64,000 nucleotides of DNA from Paenibacillus sedimenti (GTDB taxonomy: Bacteria; Bacillota; Bacilli; Paenibacillales; NBRC-103111): NCBI RefSeq assembly GCF_014534655.1, contig NZ_JACVVD010000002.1, positions 1 to 64,000 of the forward strand. The letters are read 5' to 3'. The notes under the pieces were generated by a model. It made no database searches. It saw only the letters and a program-made list of their open reading frames with translations, and was not told the DNA's origin. This document shows positions 6,761 to 14,290 of this stretch, piece by piece. Within the stretch, counting starts at the first letter, position 1, and every line of letters begins with the position of its first letter. A program made the position numbers and the translations under genes.

Positions 6761-7507
6761 ATGAAAATTCAACTCATTCGTCACGCTACTCTTTGGCTGG
6801 AATACGCAGGTACAACTTTCTTGATTGACCCTATGTTTAGCGAAGCTGGGGCAAATCCACCGATTCCAGGCTCGTCAAATGAACGGCGTAATCCGCTTGT
6901 TCCTATGCCGGGATCCATGCATGGTTGGCTGCAGCCTGACGCCATAGTGGTGACCCACCTGCATCGCGATCATTGGGATGATGCGGCGGCAGCTGCATTG
7001 CCTAAAGCGACCCCGATCTTTTGCCAGCCCGGAGATGAGAACACTTTCTCCTCACAAGGATTTACGAGTGTATCGGCAATCACAACGATGATCCAAACAA
7101 AAAATATTCGAATCAGCCGCACAAGCGGACAGCATGGGACAGGGGACATCGGCGAGAAGATGGGGCGCGTATCCGGCTTCGTGTTTCAAGCGGATGGCGA
7201 GCCGACTCTTTATCTCGCGGGAGATACGATTTGGTGCAACGATGTAGAGCAGGCGCTTGACATCTATCGCCCTGACGTAAGTATCGTAAACGCTGGCGGC
7301 GCACGATTTGCGGTCGGCGATCCGATCACGATGGAGGCGGATGATATCATTCAGGTGTGTAAATACGCGCCTTATACGCAAATCGTGGCAGTCCACATGG
7401 ACTCGATCAATCATTGTCTTTTGACCAGAGAAGATTTAAAAATCCGATTAGCCGAAGCAGGACTTCTGGATCAAGTCGCTATTCCAAAGGATGGCGAACG
7501 GGTTTAA
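6761..7507 (+). CDS. MBL-fold metal-dependent hydrolase
   Basis: This is a metallo-beta-lactamase fold protein of about 248 residues. The zinc signature THLHRDHWD lies at about 65-73, with further candidate ligands in GQHG (about 124), AGDTIW (about 155) and VHMDSINH (about 212). The layout is like the UPF0173 / L-ascorbate-6-phosphate lactonase-like branch, but the substrate is unknown. I prefer ATG 6761 over a TTG at 6755 because AAGAGG at 6745-6750 is about 10 nt from the ATG. It is divergent from the Lrp regulator, which could control it. No signal peptide is visible, so it is probably cytoplasmic. Confidence 0.8.
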   Translation: MKIQLIRHATLWLEYAGTTFLIDPMFSEAGANPPIPGSSNERRNPLVPMPGSMHGWLQPDAIVVTHLHRDHWDDAAAAALPKATPIFCQPGDENTFSSQGFTSVSAITTMIQTKNIRISRTSGQHGTGDIGEKMGRVSGFVFQADGEPTLYLAGDTIWCNDVEQALDIYRPDVSIVNAGGARFAVGDPITMEADDIIQVCKYAPYTQIVAVHMDSINHCLLTREDLKIRLAEAGLLDQVAIPKDGERV

Positions 7508-7531
7508 GGATTCGTTTGTACTAGCAACATT

Positions 7532-7560
7532 TTGAGAACAAGCTCCGCGTATACTATACT
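7532..7560 (+). promoter_or_regulatory. Promoter of the EcsC-family gene
   Basis: TTGAGA (7532-7537), a 17-bp spacer and TATACT (7555-7560). It sits 34 nt before the EcsC start and fits a vegetative sigma-A promoter. Confidence 0.65.
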
Positions 7561-7593
7561 GTTGTTAAGACCAATGTTGGCGGTGGTGAACCG

Positions 7594-8364
7594 ATGGAAC
7601 CTGAGTATACGGTGTATGAGCAGCAAACGATAAAGCAGTTGAAGCGATGGGAGATCAAGCTTCATAAAGCGCCAGGGATGATTGAGAAAGCGTCAAAATC
7701 CGTTCAAACGCGCATCAATAACCTCATTCCGGACAAAGTCCACAAGACGATAACGGCAACGGTCAAAGGCATCGTGCAGACCACTCTGTTCGGGATGGAT
7801 TACATGCCGAAGAATGAGCCGCTTCGAGATGCAACACTTGCTGAAAGTGATACAAGAGCAGAGGAACTACTCTCTCTATATAAAAAAATTGCGGCAGCCG
7901 AAGGCGCAGGCACTGGTGCGGGCGGTATTTTGCTCGGCTTGGCGGACTTTCCGATTTTAATTGGTATCAAGATGAAATTTCTGTTTGAATTGGCGCACGC
8001 GTACGGCTATTCCACCAGAGATTACCGCGAGCGCCTGTTCATACTCTATGTTTTTCAGCTTGCCTTCTCCAGCCCGAACAAAAAGCCAAGTCTCTTTGAC
8101 ACGATTCGCAATTGGAACAAAGTTGCTAGCGCCCTACCTCCTGCGGCGTCCTACATGGATCAGGTCGATTGGCAGCAGCTTCAGCAGGAATACCGCGATA
8201 CGATCGATTTTCGTAAAATGCTCCAGCTCATTCCCGGCATCGGGGCGGTAGTAGGCGCTTGGGCGAACTACGGCCTGCTGGAGGAGCTTGGCGCAACTGG
8301 CATGAACTGCTTCCGCATGCGCAGGCTAAGCGATAAGTCGGATCAACGTTTGAAAGAGCTTTAA
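7594..8364 (+). CDS. EcsC family protein
   Basis: A 256-residue protein of the EcsC family, named after the third gene of the Bacillus ecs operon, whose biochemical role is not settled. The Gly-rich segment AAEGAGTGAGGILLGLADFP (about 100-119) and the C-terminal PGIGAVVGAWANYGLLEELG stretch are typical and may be membrane-associated. The ecsA and ecsB ABC genes are not adjacent here, so this is a stand-alone copy. It has its own promoter. GGTGG before the ATG is a modest ribosome binding site. Confidence 0.8.
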   Translation: MEPEYTVYEQQTIKQLKRWEIKLHKAPGMIEKASKSVQTRINNLIPDKVHKTITATVKGIVQTTLFGMDYMPKNEPLRDATLAESDTRAEELLSLYKKIAAAEGAGTGAGGILLGLADFPILIGIKMKFLFELAHAYGYSTRDYRERLFILYVFQLAFSSPNKKPSLFDTIRNWNKVASALPPAASYMDQVDWQQLQQEYRDTIDFRKMLQLIPGIGAVVGAWANYGLLEELGATGMNCFRMRRLSDKSDQRLKEL

Positions 8365-8425
8365 TTGAAAATTCCGCTTTTTTTTCATCATTTGGACATG
8401 AATTCGTCATATTTATAGTGATTTC

Positions 8426-8443
8426 TTGTGAAAAAAAGAATAT
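8426..8443. promoter_or_regulatory. Rex-like site 1 upstream of ndh
   Basis: TTGTGAAAAAAAGAATAT: the left half matches the Rex consensus TTGTGAA-N4-TTCACAA fully, and the right half is poor. Rex senses NADH/NAD and often controls ndh in Bacillales. Confidence 0.4.
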
Positions 8444-8488
8444 GATAGAAGTGAGTCGTTGTCGATCAACAACTCGTTTCACCCTAGT

Positions 8489-8506
8489 AAGTGATTTTTT
8501 TCACAA
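8489..8506. promoter_or_regulatory. Rex-like site 2 upstream of ndh
   Basis: AAGTGATTTTTTTCACAA: the right half TTCACAA is a full match and the left half keeps GTGA. It lies 40 nt before the ndh start, in the promoter or leader region. With site 1 it makes Rex control plausible. Confidence 0.5.
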
Positions 8507-8545
8507 TCATGTTAGAAAGAGAAAAAATCGGAGGAGAGGATTTTC

Positions 8546-9775
8546 ATGAGTAAACCGAAAGTGGTTATTCTAGGCGCAGGTTATGGCGGGCTTGTCACTA
8601 CGATCAGGCTTCAGAAGCAAATCAGGTCCGGCGAGCTGGATGTGATACTTGTGAACAAGCATGATTATCATTACATCACCACGCATCTGCATATGCCGGC
8701 GGCGGGTACCGACCATCATGATAATGCCCGCGTCGAGATTTCAGAGCTGATCGACGAGCGCAAAGTGCGCTTCGTGAAATCGACTGTAAAGCAGATTTTA
8801 CCTCAAGAAAAGAAGGTTGTTTTGAGTGATGAAATCCTCTCCTACGATTACTTGGTTGTAGGGTTGGGAAGCGAGACCGAGACGTTCGGTATCCCGGGTA
8901 TGAAAGAATATGCAATGTCGATTAAGAGCATTAATAGCGTCCGATTCATCCGTCAACACATTGAATATATGTTTGCGAAATATAAAATGCAGCCGCACCG
9001 CAAGGATTATCTTACGTTCGTGGTCGGAGGCGCAGGATTCACAGGCACGGAGTTTGTCGGAGAACTGGCGGACCGCATTCCTGTACTGAGCAGAACCTAT
9101 GATGTCGATCCGGCGATGGTCAAAATCTTTAATGTCGAAGCATCCCCATCGGCACTGCCTCCAGGTTTACCGAGCGACCTCGTCGAATATGGGATGGACG
9201 TAATGCGCCGCAAAGGCGTACAGTACAAATTAGCGGCACCCATTAAGGAATGCACATCGGAGGGCGTAATTCTAGGCAACGGAGAGTTCATTCGTTCGGC
9301 GACGGTTATTTGGTCGGGCGGCATACGCGGCAACTCGCTTTTGGAACAAGCCGGGTTTGATGTACAGCGCGGACGTGTGAAAGTCGACACTTACCTGCGC
9401 TCGTTCCAGTATCCCGAAGTATTCATCACAGGGGACTGTTCCATCGTCATGGACCGGGACGGCTCTCCATATCCGGCTAATGCCCAGATTGCTGTGCAGC
9501 AAGGCTACAATGCCGCAAGGAACCTCATTTCTGCAGTTCGTAACAAGCCACTCAAGCCATTTGTATATGATTACAAAGGGACAGTAGCCTCTTTAGGAAG
9601 AGGGGAAGCGGTCGGCTTGCTAAAGGTGAAAAAAGTCAAAGGCAAGTTCGCTGCGTTATTGAAAAAAGTGATCGATGCCCGTTATCTGTTCCTGATCGGC
9701 GGCATACCGCTTGTTTGGAAAAAGATGATTTTCAAACAAAAAGCAACGACGCGGAATCATCACGTTTCGGGTTGA
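8546..9775 (+). CDS. ndh: Type II NADH dehydrogenase (NDH-2)
   Basis: A 409-residue flavoprotein that passes electrons from NADH to menaquinone at the inner face of the membrane without pumping protons. The FAD-binding motif VVILGAGYGG is at 6-15, the second dinucleotide motif VVGGAGFTG at about 159-167, and GDCS, which contacts FAD, at about 297. The C-terminal 60 residues are basic and hydrophobic (ARYLFLIGGIPLVWKKM) and fit membrane attachment. The ribosome binding site is GGAGAGG. Two Rex-like sites upstream suggest induction when NADH accumulates. A terminator follows directly, so it is a single-gene unit. Confidence 0.92.
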   Translation: MSKPKVVILGAGYGGLVTTIRLQKQIRSGELDVILVNKHDYHYITTHLHMPAAGTDHHDNARVEISELIDERKVRFVKSTVKQILPQEKKVVLSDEILSYDYLVVGLGSETETFGIPGMKEYAMSIKSINSVRFIRQHIEYMFAKYKMQPHRKDYLTFVVGGAGFTGTEFVGELADRIPVLSRTYDVDPAMVKIFNVEASPSALPPGLPSDLVEYGMDVMRRKGVQYKLAAPIKECTSEGVILGNGEFIRSATVIWSGGIRGNSLLEQAGFDVQRGRVKVDTYLRSFQYPEVFITGDCSIVMDRDGSPYPANAQIAVQQGYNAARNLISAVRNKPLKPFVYDYKGTVASLGRGEAVGLLKVKKVKGKFAALLKKVIDARYLFLIGGIPLVWKKMIFKQKATTRNHHVSG

Positions 9776-9781
9776 ATTAAC

Positions 9782-9810
9782 AAAGGCTGCCGATCTGGCA
9801 GCCTTTACCT
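9782..9810. terminator. Terminator after ndh
   Basis: AAAGGCTGCC and GGCAGCCTTT form a perfect 10-bp stem around gatct. It can serve ndh and the convergent MarR gene. Confidence 0.8.
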
Positions 9811-9834
9811 TTTACCTTAACTTTCGCAGGCACT

Positions 9835-10308
9835 TCACCATACGGGACGAAGCCGGGGAGGGAGTTCTCCCTCGTTCGTGCTGCGAATCATTTGATCCAA
9901 ATCCGATTTCAACTGCACTAAACGCTCAGCGCCGATGAGAGCTGCCCATCGTTGTTCGATTACCGCGTAGATGGCTTCTCTGGCTCGAATGAGCGCCCAC
10001 CCTCGTTCTGTAAGCACGACGATCTTTCCTCTGCCGTCTTGCGGATGGGGGTGGCGGGCGACGTAACCGTGTTTTTCCAAGTAGTCGATCATTTGGCTGA
10101 CGGCTTGTTTGGTGATGCCCATATGCTCAACGATTTCCATGCCGGTAGCGCCATCGGGATTGATACGTTGGAATAGGAAGCCGTGCGCAGGGCGAATATC
10201 TTCGAACCCAAGCTTGTCCAATTGTTCATGAAGCTCTTGAATAATACCGCTGAAAGCAAGCGATAGAAGGGCAGGCAGATCATGGTTATATGGAGATGAT
10301 TTAGACAT
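9835..10308 (-). CDS. MarR family transcriptional regulator
   Basis: A 157-residue winged-helix protein. The MarR DNA-binding region spans about 45-105: GATGMEIVEHMGITKQAVSQ is the helix-turn-helix, and DGRGKIVVLTERG is the wing. The start at 10308 (MSKSSPY) follows GGAAGGAG by 8 nt and is preferred over an ATG at 10344. It is divergent from a SnoaL-like gene. Two identical palindromes lie in the shared intergenic region, one over the -35 box and one just after the -10 box of the SnoaL gene promoter. It therefore probably represses its neighbour and possibly itself. Confidence 0.88.
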   Translation of the reverse strand: MSKSSPYNHDLPALLSLAFSGIIQELHEQLDKLGFEDIRPAHGFLFQRINPDGATGMEIVEHMGITKQAVSQMIDYLEKHGYVARHPHPQDGRGKIVVLTERGWALIRAREAIYAVIEQRWAALIGAERLVQLKSDLDQMIRSTNEGELPPRLRPVW

Positions 10309-10378
10309 TAAACATGCTCCTTCCGGAGATGAAAGTAGCTTCATTATACGATTGATGAATGAATAAAATCAATAAATA

Positions 10379-10397
10379 TAGTCAATTGAATTGACTA
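10379..10397. promoter_or_regulatory. MarR operator 1
   Basis: TAGTCAATTGAATTGACTA is a near-perfect 19-bp palindrome centred 45 bp from its second copy. It covers the -35 box of the promoter for the SnoaL-like gene. Confidence 0.75.
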
Positions 10398-10419
10398 CAA
10401 CCGGAAAATTGCTTATCAT
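10391..10419 (+). promoter_or_regulatory. Promoter of the SnoaL-like gene
   Basis: TTGACT (10391-10396), a 17-bp spacer and TATCAT (10414-10419). The -35 box is part of operator 1, and operator 2 starts 5 bp after the -10 box. Confidence 0.65.
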
Positions 10420-10423
10420 TAAA

Positions 10424-10442
10424 TGGTCAATTGAATTGACTA
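10424..10442. promoter_or_regulatory. MarR operator 2
   Basis: TGGTCAATTGAATTGACTA repeats the core gtcaattgaattgac of operator 1. It lies at the expected transcription start, where binding would block initiation. Confidence 0.75.
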
Positions 10443-10469
10443 TAATAATATTTGGGAGGCAACGAGGAG

Positions 10470-10910
10470 ATGAAGTCTATAGAAACCAATGTTGGAATTG
10501 TACATTCTTTTATTGAGAGCTTTTGGAATGCGGGAAATATGGAGATGGTTGAGCACATGCTCACCGAAGACTATGTGGATCATGCTTACATCCCTGGCAA
10601 TCGAGAAGGCCTTTTGAATACGGCACAAGTTTTACATACCGCATTCCCTGACCAACGTTCCGACGTGAAGCAAATGATCGCACAAGATGACCGAGTCGTC
10701 GTCAGATTGACGATGCGTGGGACTCACCAGGGGACTTTCCGTGGAACGGAAGCGACGCATAATCCCATTGAGGTGAATCTATACCGTGAATATCGGCTCG
10801 TCGATGGGAAAATTGCGGAACATTGGGCGCTATTCGATACGGCTGCGCTGTTACGACAAATAGGTGCTGAGTTGAATGAGCACAATGCTTGTAAGATCAA
10901 AAAGGATTAA
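10470..10910 (+). CDS. SnoaL-like (NTF2 fold) protein
   Basis: A protein of 146 residues from ATG 10470, in the SnoaL-like polyketide cyclase / ester cyclase group. These small alpha-plus-beta barrels bind or isomerise hydrophobic substrates. Conserved elements are the N-terminal helix (FIESFWNAGNMEMVEHML), YVDHA (about 38), HTAFPDQ (about 62) and the C-terminal GKIAEHWALFD strand (about 117). ATG 10470 follows GGGAGG by 10 nt and is preferred over a TTG at 10452. Control by the divergent MarR protein is likely. The true substrate is unknown, and many such proteins in Firmicutes are uncharacterised. Confidence 0.8.
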   Translation: MKSIETNVGIVHSFIESFWNAGNMEMVEHMLTEDYVDHAYIPGNREGLLNTAQVLHTAFPDQRSDVKQMIAQDDRVVVRLTMRGTHQGTFRGTEATHNPIEVNLYREYRLVDGKIAEHWALFDTAALLRQIGAELNEHNACKIKKD

Positions 10911-11012
10911 TGAGAAGGCCAATCGGACAAAGATAGCGTCGTCGCAAAAGCCGCAGGTTGACTTTTTATATAACCTCTTTAATAATGTGGGGAGAAACCG
11001 AGGTGATTAGTG

Positions 11013-11273
11013 ATGGCAAAGAAAAAATGGTCGGCCGCAGCTCCGGAAGCCAACGCTCAAGATAAACCGGCAACACTTAAAGATCTGCTGAGCCCGGAAG
11101 TCTTGAATAAGCTCAAATCACAGTCCGATGCGATGAAAGCCGAGGAGCAAGCGCGTAAGGAAGCCGCCAGAGAGCAGGCGGAGGCCGCGCGCAAAGCGGA
11201 AGAGAAGCGGTTGGAAAATGATTTCGGACATTTGCTGAGCAAGAGCAACCTTGATTGGCGCAAGCATAAATAA
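11013..11273 (+). CDS. YqkE-like small protein (DUF3886)
   Basis: An 86-residue, very charged protein of unknown function, conserved in Bacillales. Visible features are the basic start (MAKKKWS), TLKDLLSPEVLNKLKSQSD (about 21-39), a long Ala/Glu/Lys/Arg helix that is probably a coiled coil (about 40-70), and the conserved end LENDFGHLLSKSNLDWRKHK. The overlapping GTG at 11010 is an alternative start. A TTGACT box and AATAAT lie about 55 nt upstream. A strong terminator follows at once. Confidence 0.8.
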   Translation: MAKKKWSAAAPEANAQDKPATLKDLLSPEVLNKLKSQSDAMKAEEQARKEAAREQAEAARKAEEKRLENDFGHLLSKSNLDWRKHK

Positions 11274-11313
11274 AAGAACGAACAGGATGGAGCGTCCTGT
11301 TCGTTCTTTTATT
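11272..11313 (+). terminator. Terminator after the YqkE-like gene
   Basis: AAAGAACGAACAGGA pairs with TCCTGTTCGTTCTTT over 15 bp around a 7-nt loop, ending in TTTTATTTT. Confidence 0.9.
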
Positions 11314-11364
11314 TTCGCTGAGCGGCTGCATTGGATTTCGTCCAACCATTCGATCGTGATCTTA

Positions 11365-11580
11365 TTAGCGCTTTTTCATTTCAAAAAACTCACACGCGCT
11401 GCGATCATAATAGGTCAGATCACTGACATGGGTCTGGACGACAACAGTCGTCTCGCTAAAGCGTAATATGACGGCATTCGAATCCACGATATGATCGTCC
11501 TTAAAGATACGGACGCTTGCGTGCCGGTCAATTGCTTCCTGAAAATCAACGTCGGTTATTAATCGGTGGTTTCGAGCCAT
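11365..11580 (-). CDS. Small hypothetical protein
   Basis: A 71-residue protein (MARNHRLITDVDFQEA...) that I do not recognise. It appears soluble, with no signal peptide or membrane segment, and ends in a Lys/Arg-rich tail. The start at 11580 follows GGGGA by 10 nt; an ATG at 11619 in the same frame lacks a good ribosome binding site. The mixture of short beta segments (SVRIFKDD, AVILRFSETTVVVQTH) suggests a small beta-rich domain. It sits between the YqkE-like gene and a minus-strand lipoprotein gene, with which it may be cotranscribed (17 nt gap). Confidence 0.6.
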   Translation of the reverse strand: MARNHRLITDVDFQEAIDRHASVRIFKDDHIVDSNAVILRFSETTVVVQTHVSDLTYYDRSACEFFEMKKR

Positions 11581-11636
11581 GATTCCAATCCCCTTACTTG
11601 TATGAAATGCTCCTCTCATTGTACCACACGTTGCGT

Positions 11637-12479
11637 TTAGGGATTAACAAGCTGCTTTTCGAATCCGGATAGACCTTCTTTGGTAAGCCGATATAGACGA
11701 ATCATGGATATATCGCCTAGTTGGAATGTGGCTTCTACTAAGCCTGCTTTCGTGATGTTAACCGAAGGGGCATTAAGTAAATGATTTAAATCTATGGACT
11801 CAGCGCGATCCTCGGCCCATCTGTATAAAGTGGTCTGGGGTACGGTGCCTACGCTGTTCACGATTTCATTCAATCCATCGTGATCCACATCCTGCTCGTA
11901 AGGATAGCCTGATTCAACATGCAGAAGAGGCTGTGGAATGTCGTTCTCCATGTCGATATACATGGTCATGTATCCTGCGGATGCGCCGATAGCCCCTGAT
12001 ATTTTAATCGTCTGTTTCTGAAAAATCATCATGCTCTGAACTTGAAGGGCGTCATTCCCTTGATAATTGTAGCCAGCGACGGGACCAAGGTCGTAAGAGA
12101 TCTTTTTCCAAACCAGTGCGCCATGTAAAAATTCCGTATCTTTCTTTTGTTTGTAGACAATGACTTTCGTATCTATTGCGCCAAGAATGGCCGGTAGAGC
12201 TGCTTCTTTGATAATTTGATCCAGATCAGGCAACCCATTAATGAGAACTTGGAAAGGTCTTACATCAGGGACTGTTTGCCAATAAAGAGGCAATAAGCCT
12301 TCATGAATAGGAGGTGCGGTAGGCCCGGAGGTCGATAGATGTTCGGCAAGTGCAACTGTTTGGGGACTTGAGCTTGGTTTCGAACTGATATCGGAAGTTG
12401 GGGGTATTGATTCAGTACGTTGGCATCCTGCTGTCAGGAGCAAGATTCCTATAGCCAAACGTATATTATTGGGTTTCAT
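11637..12479 (-). CDS. Hypothetical lipoprotein
   Basis: A lipoprotein of about 280 residues. The signal (IRLAIGILLLTAGC) ends in the lipobox LTAGC, so it should be anchored to the outer face of the membrane. A Ser/Thr/Pro-rich linker (about 20-60) precedes a globular part. The segment DVDHDGLNEIVNSVG (about 205) resembles a calcium-binding FG-GAP/dockerin-like loop, and the C-terminal half could be a small propeller-like or beta-rich domain. The start at ATG 12479 is 8 nt from GGAG; a GTG at 12488 overlaps the ribosome binding site. I do not recognise a named family. Confidence 0.65.
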   Translation of the reverse strand: MKPNNIRLAIGILLLTAGCQRTESIPPTSDISSKPSSSPQTVALAEHLSTSGPTAPPIHEGLLPLYWQTVPDVRPFQVLINGLPDLDQIIKEAALPAILGAIDTKVIVYKQKKDTEFLHGALVWKKISYDLGPVAGYNYQGNDALQVQSMMIFQKQTIKISGAIGASAGYMTMYIDMENDIPQPLLHVESGYPYEQDVDHDGLNEIVNSVGTVPQTTLYRWAEDRAESIDLNHLLNAPSVNITKAGLVEATFQLGDISMIRLYRLTKEGLSGFEKQLVNP

Positions 12480-12635
12480 GGCGTTCACTCCGCGTCTTGT
12501 TTGATCTACTTTTATTGACGTAAATGGATTGGAATCCGTTTAAAATAATCAGAATATTTACGCGAACCGGCGCCCAGACCTCCGCATACACTGTAGCACA
12601 ATCGCTGTATGTGTAGAGAGGATGAGTGATTCCCG

Positions 12636-14048
12636 ATGGACATTCAATTATTGCCGATTCATTGGGTATATCTGGTGTTTATTGGCTTTATTCTCGCGCT
12701 GCTGATCAAAAGGCGCGATACGACGATGATCTGTGTTGTCGGTATATTCGCGCTCGGTCTGCTTGCAACGGAGACGCTTAGCGGCTCGGTATCCGGTATT
12801 TTTAACAGCTTTATTTATGCAACCAAAGAACTGATGGGCACGATCATGATTATTTCGATAATCGTAGCCATGAGTCGCGTCTTAATTCGAACAGGTATTA
12901 ACGAAACGATGGTTGCGCCCCTGACCCGCTTTCTGAGAACGCCTTCATTGGCGTTTTGGGGTATCGGTATCATTATGTTGGTAACGTCGTTCTTCTTCTG
13001 GCCGTCTCCAGGTGTGGCGCTGATCGGCGCCGTGCTGCTGCCCGTTGCGGTTCGTGTCGGTTTGCCTGCGCTTGGCGCTGCGATGGCCATGAACCTGTTC
13101 GGACACGGCATCGCGCTCTCAGGTGACTACATTATTCAAGGGGCGCCAAAGCTCACTGCAGACGCGGCCGGCTTACCAGTCACCGCTGTGATGGAGGCTA
13201 GCGTTCCTCTCGTTATTGTGATGGGGCTTGTAACGACAATTACGGCCTTCTGGATGATGCGGAGGGACATGAAGAACGGGAAGTGGCGGGATGGTCTCGT
13301 TACAAGCGGCTCAGGCGGGACACTGACATCAGGTATCAACGACAAAGATACAAAAGTCATGCTGGCTCCAAATGTTAGGAAATGGCTCGCCGTAATCATT
13401 CCGCTGCTATTCGCTGCCGACGTCATCGCGATGTTCGTTCTTGACCTGCAGGGCGGTGACGCGACTGCACTGGTCGGAGGAACAGCGGTTTTCATTCTGA
13501 TCGCCGTTACCTTGCTGGCTCACCGTAATAAGGGTCTGGAGCAAACGACATCCTATCTCATCGAAGGCTTCGTATTCGGCTTCAAAGTATTCGGTCCCGT
13601 CATTCCGATCGCAGCGTTCTTCTATCTAGGCGACTCCGCCTTTGTGGAGCTGTTCGGCAAAGTGCTGCCGCAAGGTTCGCACGGGATCGTCAACGACCTC
13701 GGCGTCGCGCTGGCCGATATCGTGCCGCTGAACGGCGCGGTCGGAGCGGTGACGTTAACCGTCACCGGCGCGATTACGGGGCTCGATGGCTCCGGCTTCT
13801 CCGGCATCTCCCTCGCGGGCTCAGTTGCGCAATTATTCGCAACCGCGATCGGTTCCGGCGCGGCCACATTGACCGCGCTCGGGCAAGTTGCCGCCATCTG
13901 GGTCGGCGGCGGCACATTGATCCCGTGGGCGCTCATTCCCGCAGCGGCCATTTGCGGCGTGAGTCCGTTCGAGTTGGCGAGACGGAATCTCAAGCCGGTG
14001 CTCATCGGCCTCGCCGTCACGACGATCGTGGCGATGTTCTTGGTGTAG
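12636..14048 (+). CDS. Multi-pass permease of the GntP/ion-transporter type
   Basis: A 470-residue membrane protein with about 11-12 hydrophobic helices, for example at 8-24, 33-50, 66-83, 102-118 and 121-140. Two re-entrant-type Gly/Ser-rich stretches (about 160-175 and 385-405, ITGLDGSGFSGISLAGS) are typical of the ion transporter superfamily, which includes gluconate, citrate and dicarboxylate carriers. The substrate cannot be told. The ribosome binding site is GAGAGGATGAG. It stands alone with a terminator after it, and no catabolic gene is next to it. Confidence 0.7.
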   Translation: MDIQLLPIHWVYLVFIGFILALLIKRRDTTMICVVGIFALGLLATETLSGSVSGIFNSFIYATKELMGTIMIISIIVAMSRVLIRTGINETMVAPLTRFLRTPSLAFWGIGIIMLVTSFFFWPSPGVALIGAVLLPVAVRVGLPALGAAMAMNLFGHGIALSGDYIIQGAPKLTADAAGLPVTAVMEASVPLVIVMGLVTTITAFWMMRRDMKNGKWRDGLVTSGSGGTLTSGINDKDTKVMLAPNVRKWLAVIIPLLFAADVIAMFVLDLQGGDATALVGGTAVFILIAVTLLAHRNKGLEQTTSYLIEGFVFGFKVFGPVIPIAAFFYLGDSAFVELFGKVLPQGSHGIVNDLGVALADIVPLNGAVGAVTLTVTGAITGLDGSGFSGISLAGSVAQLFATAIGSGAATLTALGQVAAIWVGGGTLIPWALIPAAAICGVSPFELARRNLKPVLIGLAVTTIVAMFLV

Positions 14049-14063
14049 TTCGTACGCGAATAA

Positions 14064-14110
14064 CCCGTTACTGCCTGGAAGTTCAGGGCGGTGATGGGCT
14101 TTTGCTTTTT
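14064..14110 (+). terminator. Terminator after the permease
   Basis: CCCGTTACTGCC (14064-14075) pairs with GGCGGTGATGGG (14087-14098) over 12 positions, three of them G:T, followed by cttttgcttttt. Confidence 0.7.
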
Positions 14111-14181
14111 ATGGAAAACTTTTACAAGGAAATCGCGTCTATTGTATATAGACTTATGCCATAACGAAAGGAGCGAAATCG

Positions 14182-14220
14182 TTGAAAAAGTATTTCATCG
14201 GCGCTTTGTTTTTACGTTAA
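14182..14220 (+). pseudogene. Possible truncated signal-peptide remnant
   Basis: AAAGGAG is followed 8 nt later by a TTG-start mini-frame, MKKYFIGALFLR-stop. After the stop, another frame continues with the hydrophobic FTLSLATVAFERIQAF up to about 14260. A single frameshift would join them into a secretion signal, so this may be what is left of a secreted-protein gene just before the stalk-domain gene at 14291. The evidence is thin. Confidence 0.25.
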
Positions 14221-14290
14221 GTTTGGCCACGGTTGCATTCGAACGCATTCAAGCATTTATTTTCCCCGCTAAAAAGGAGATGCTTCTCTA

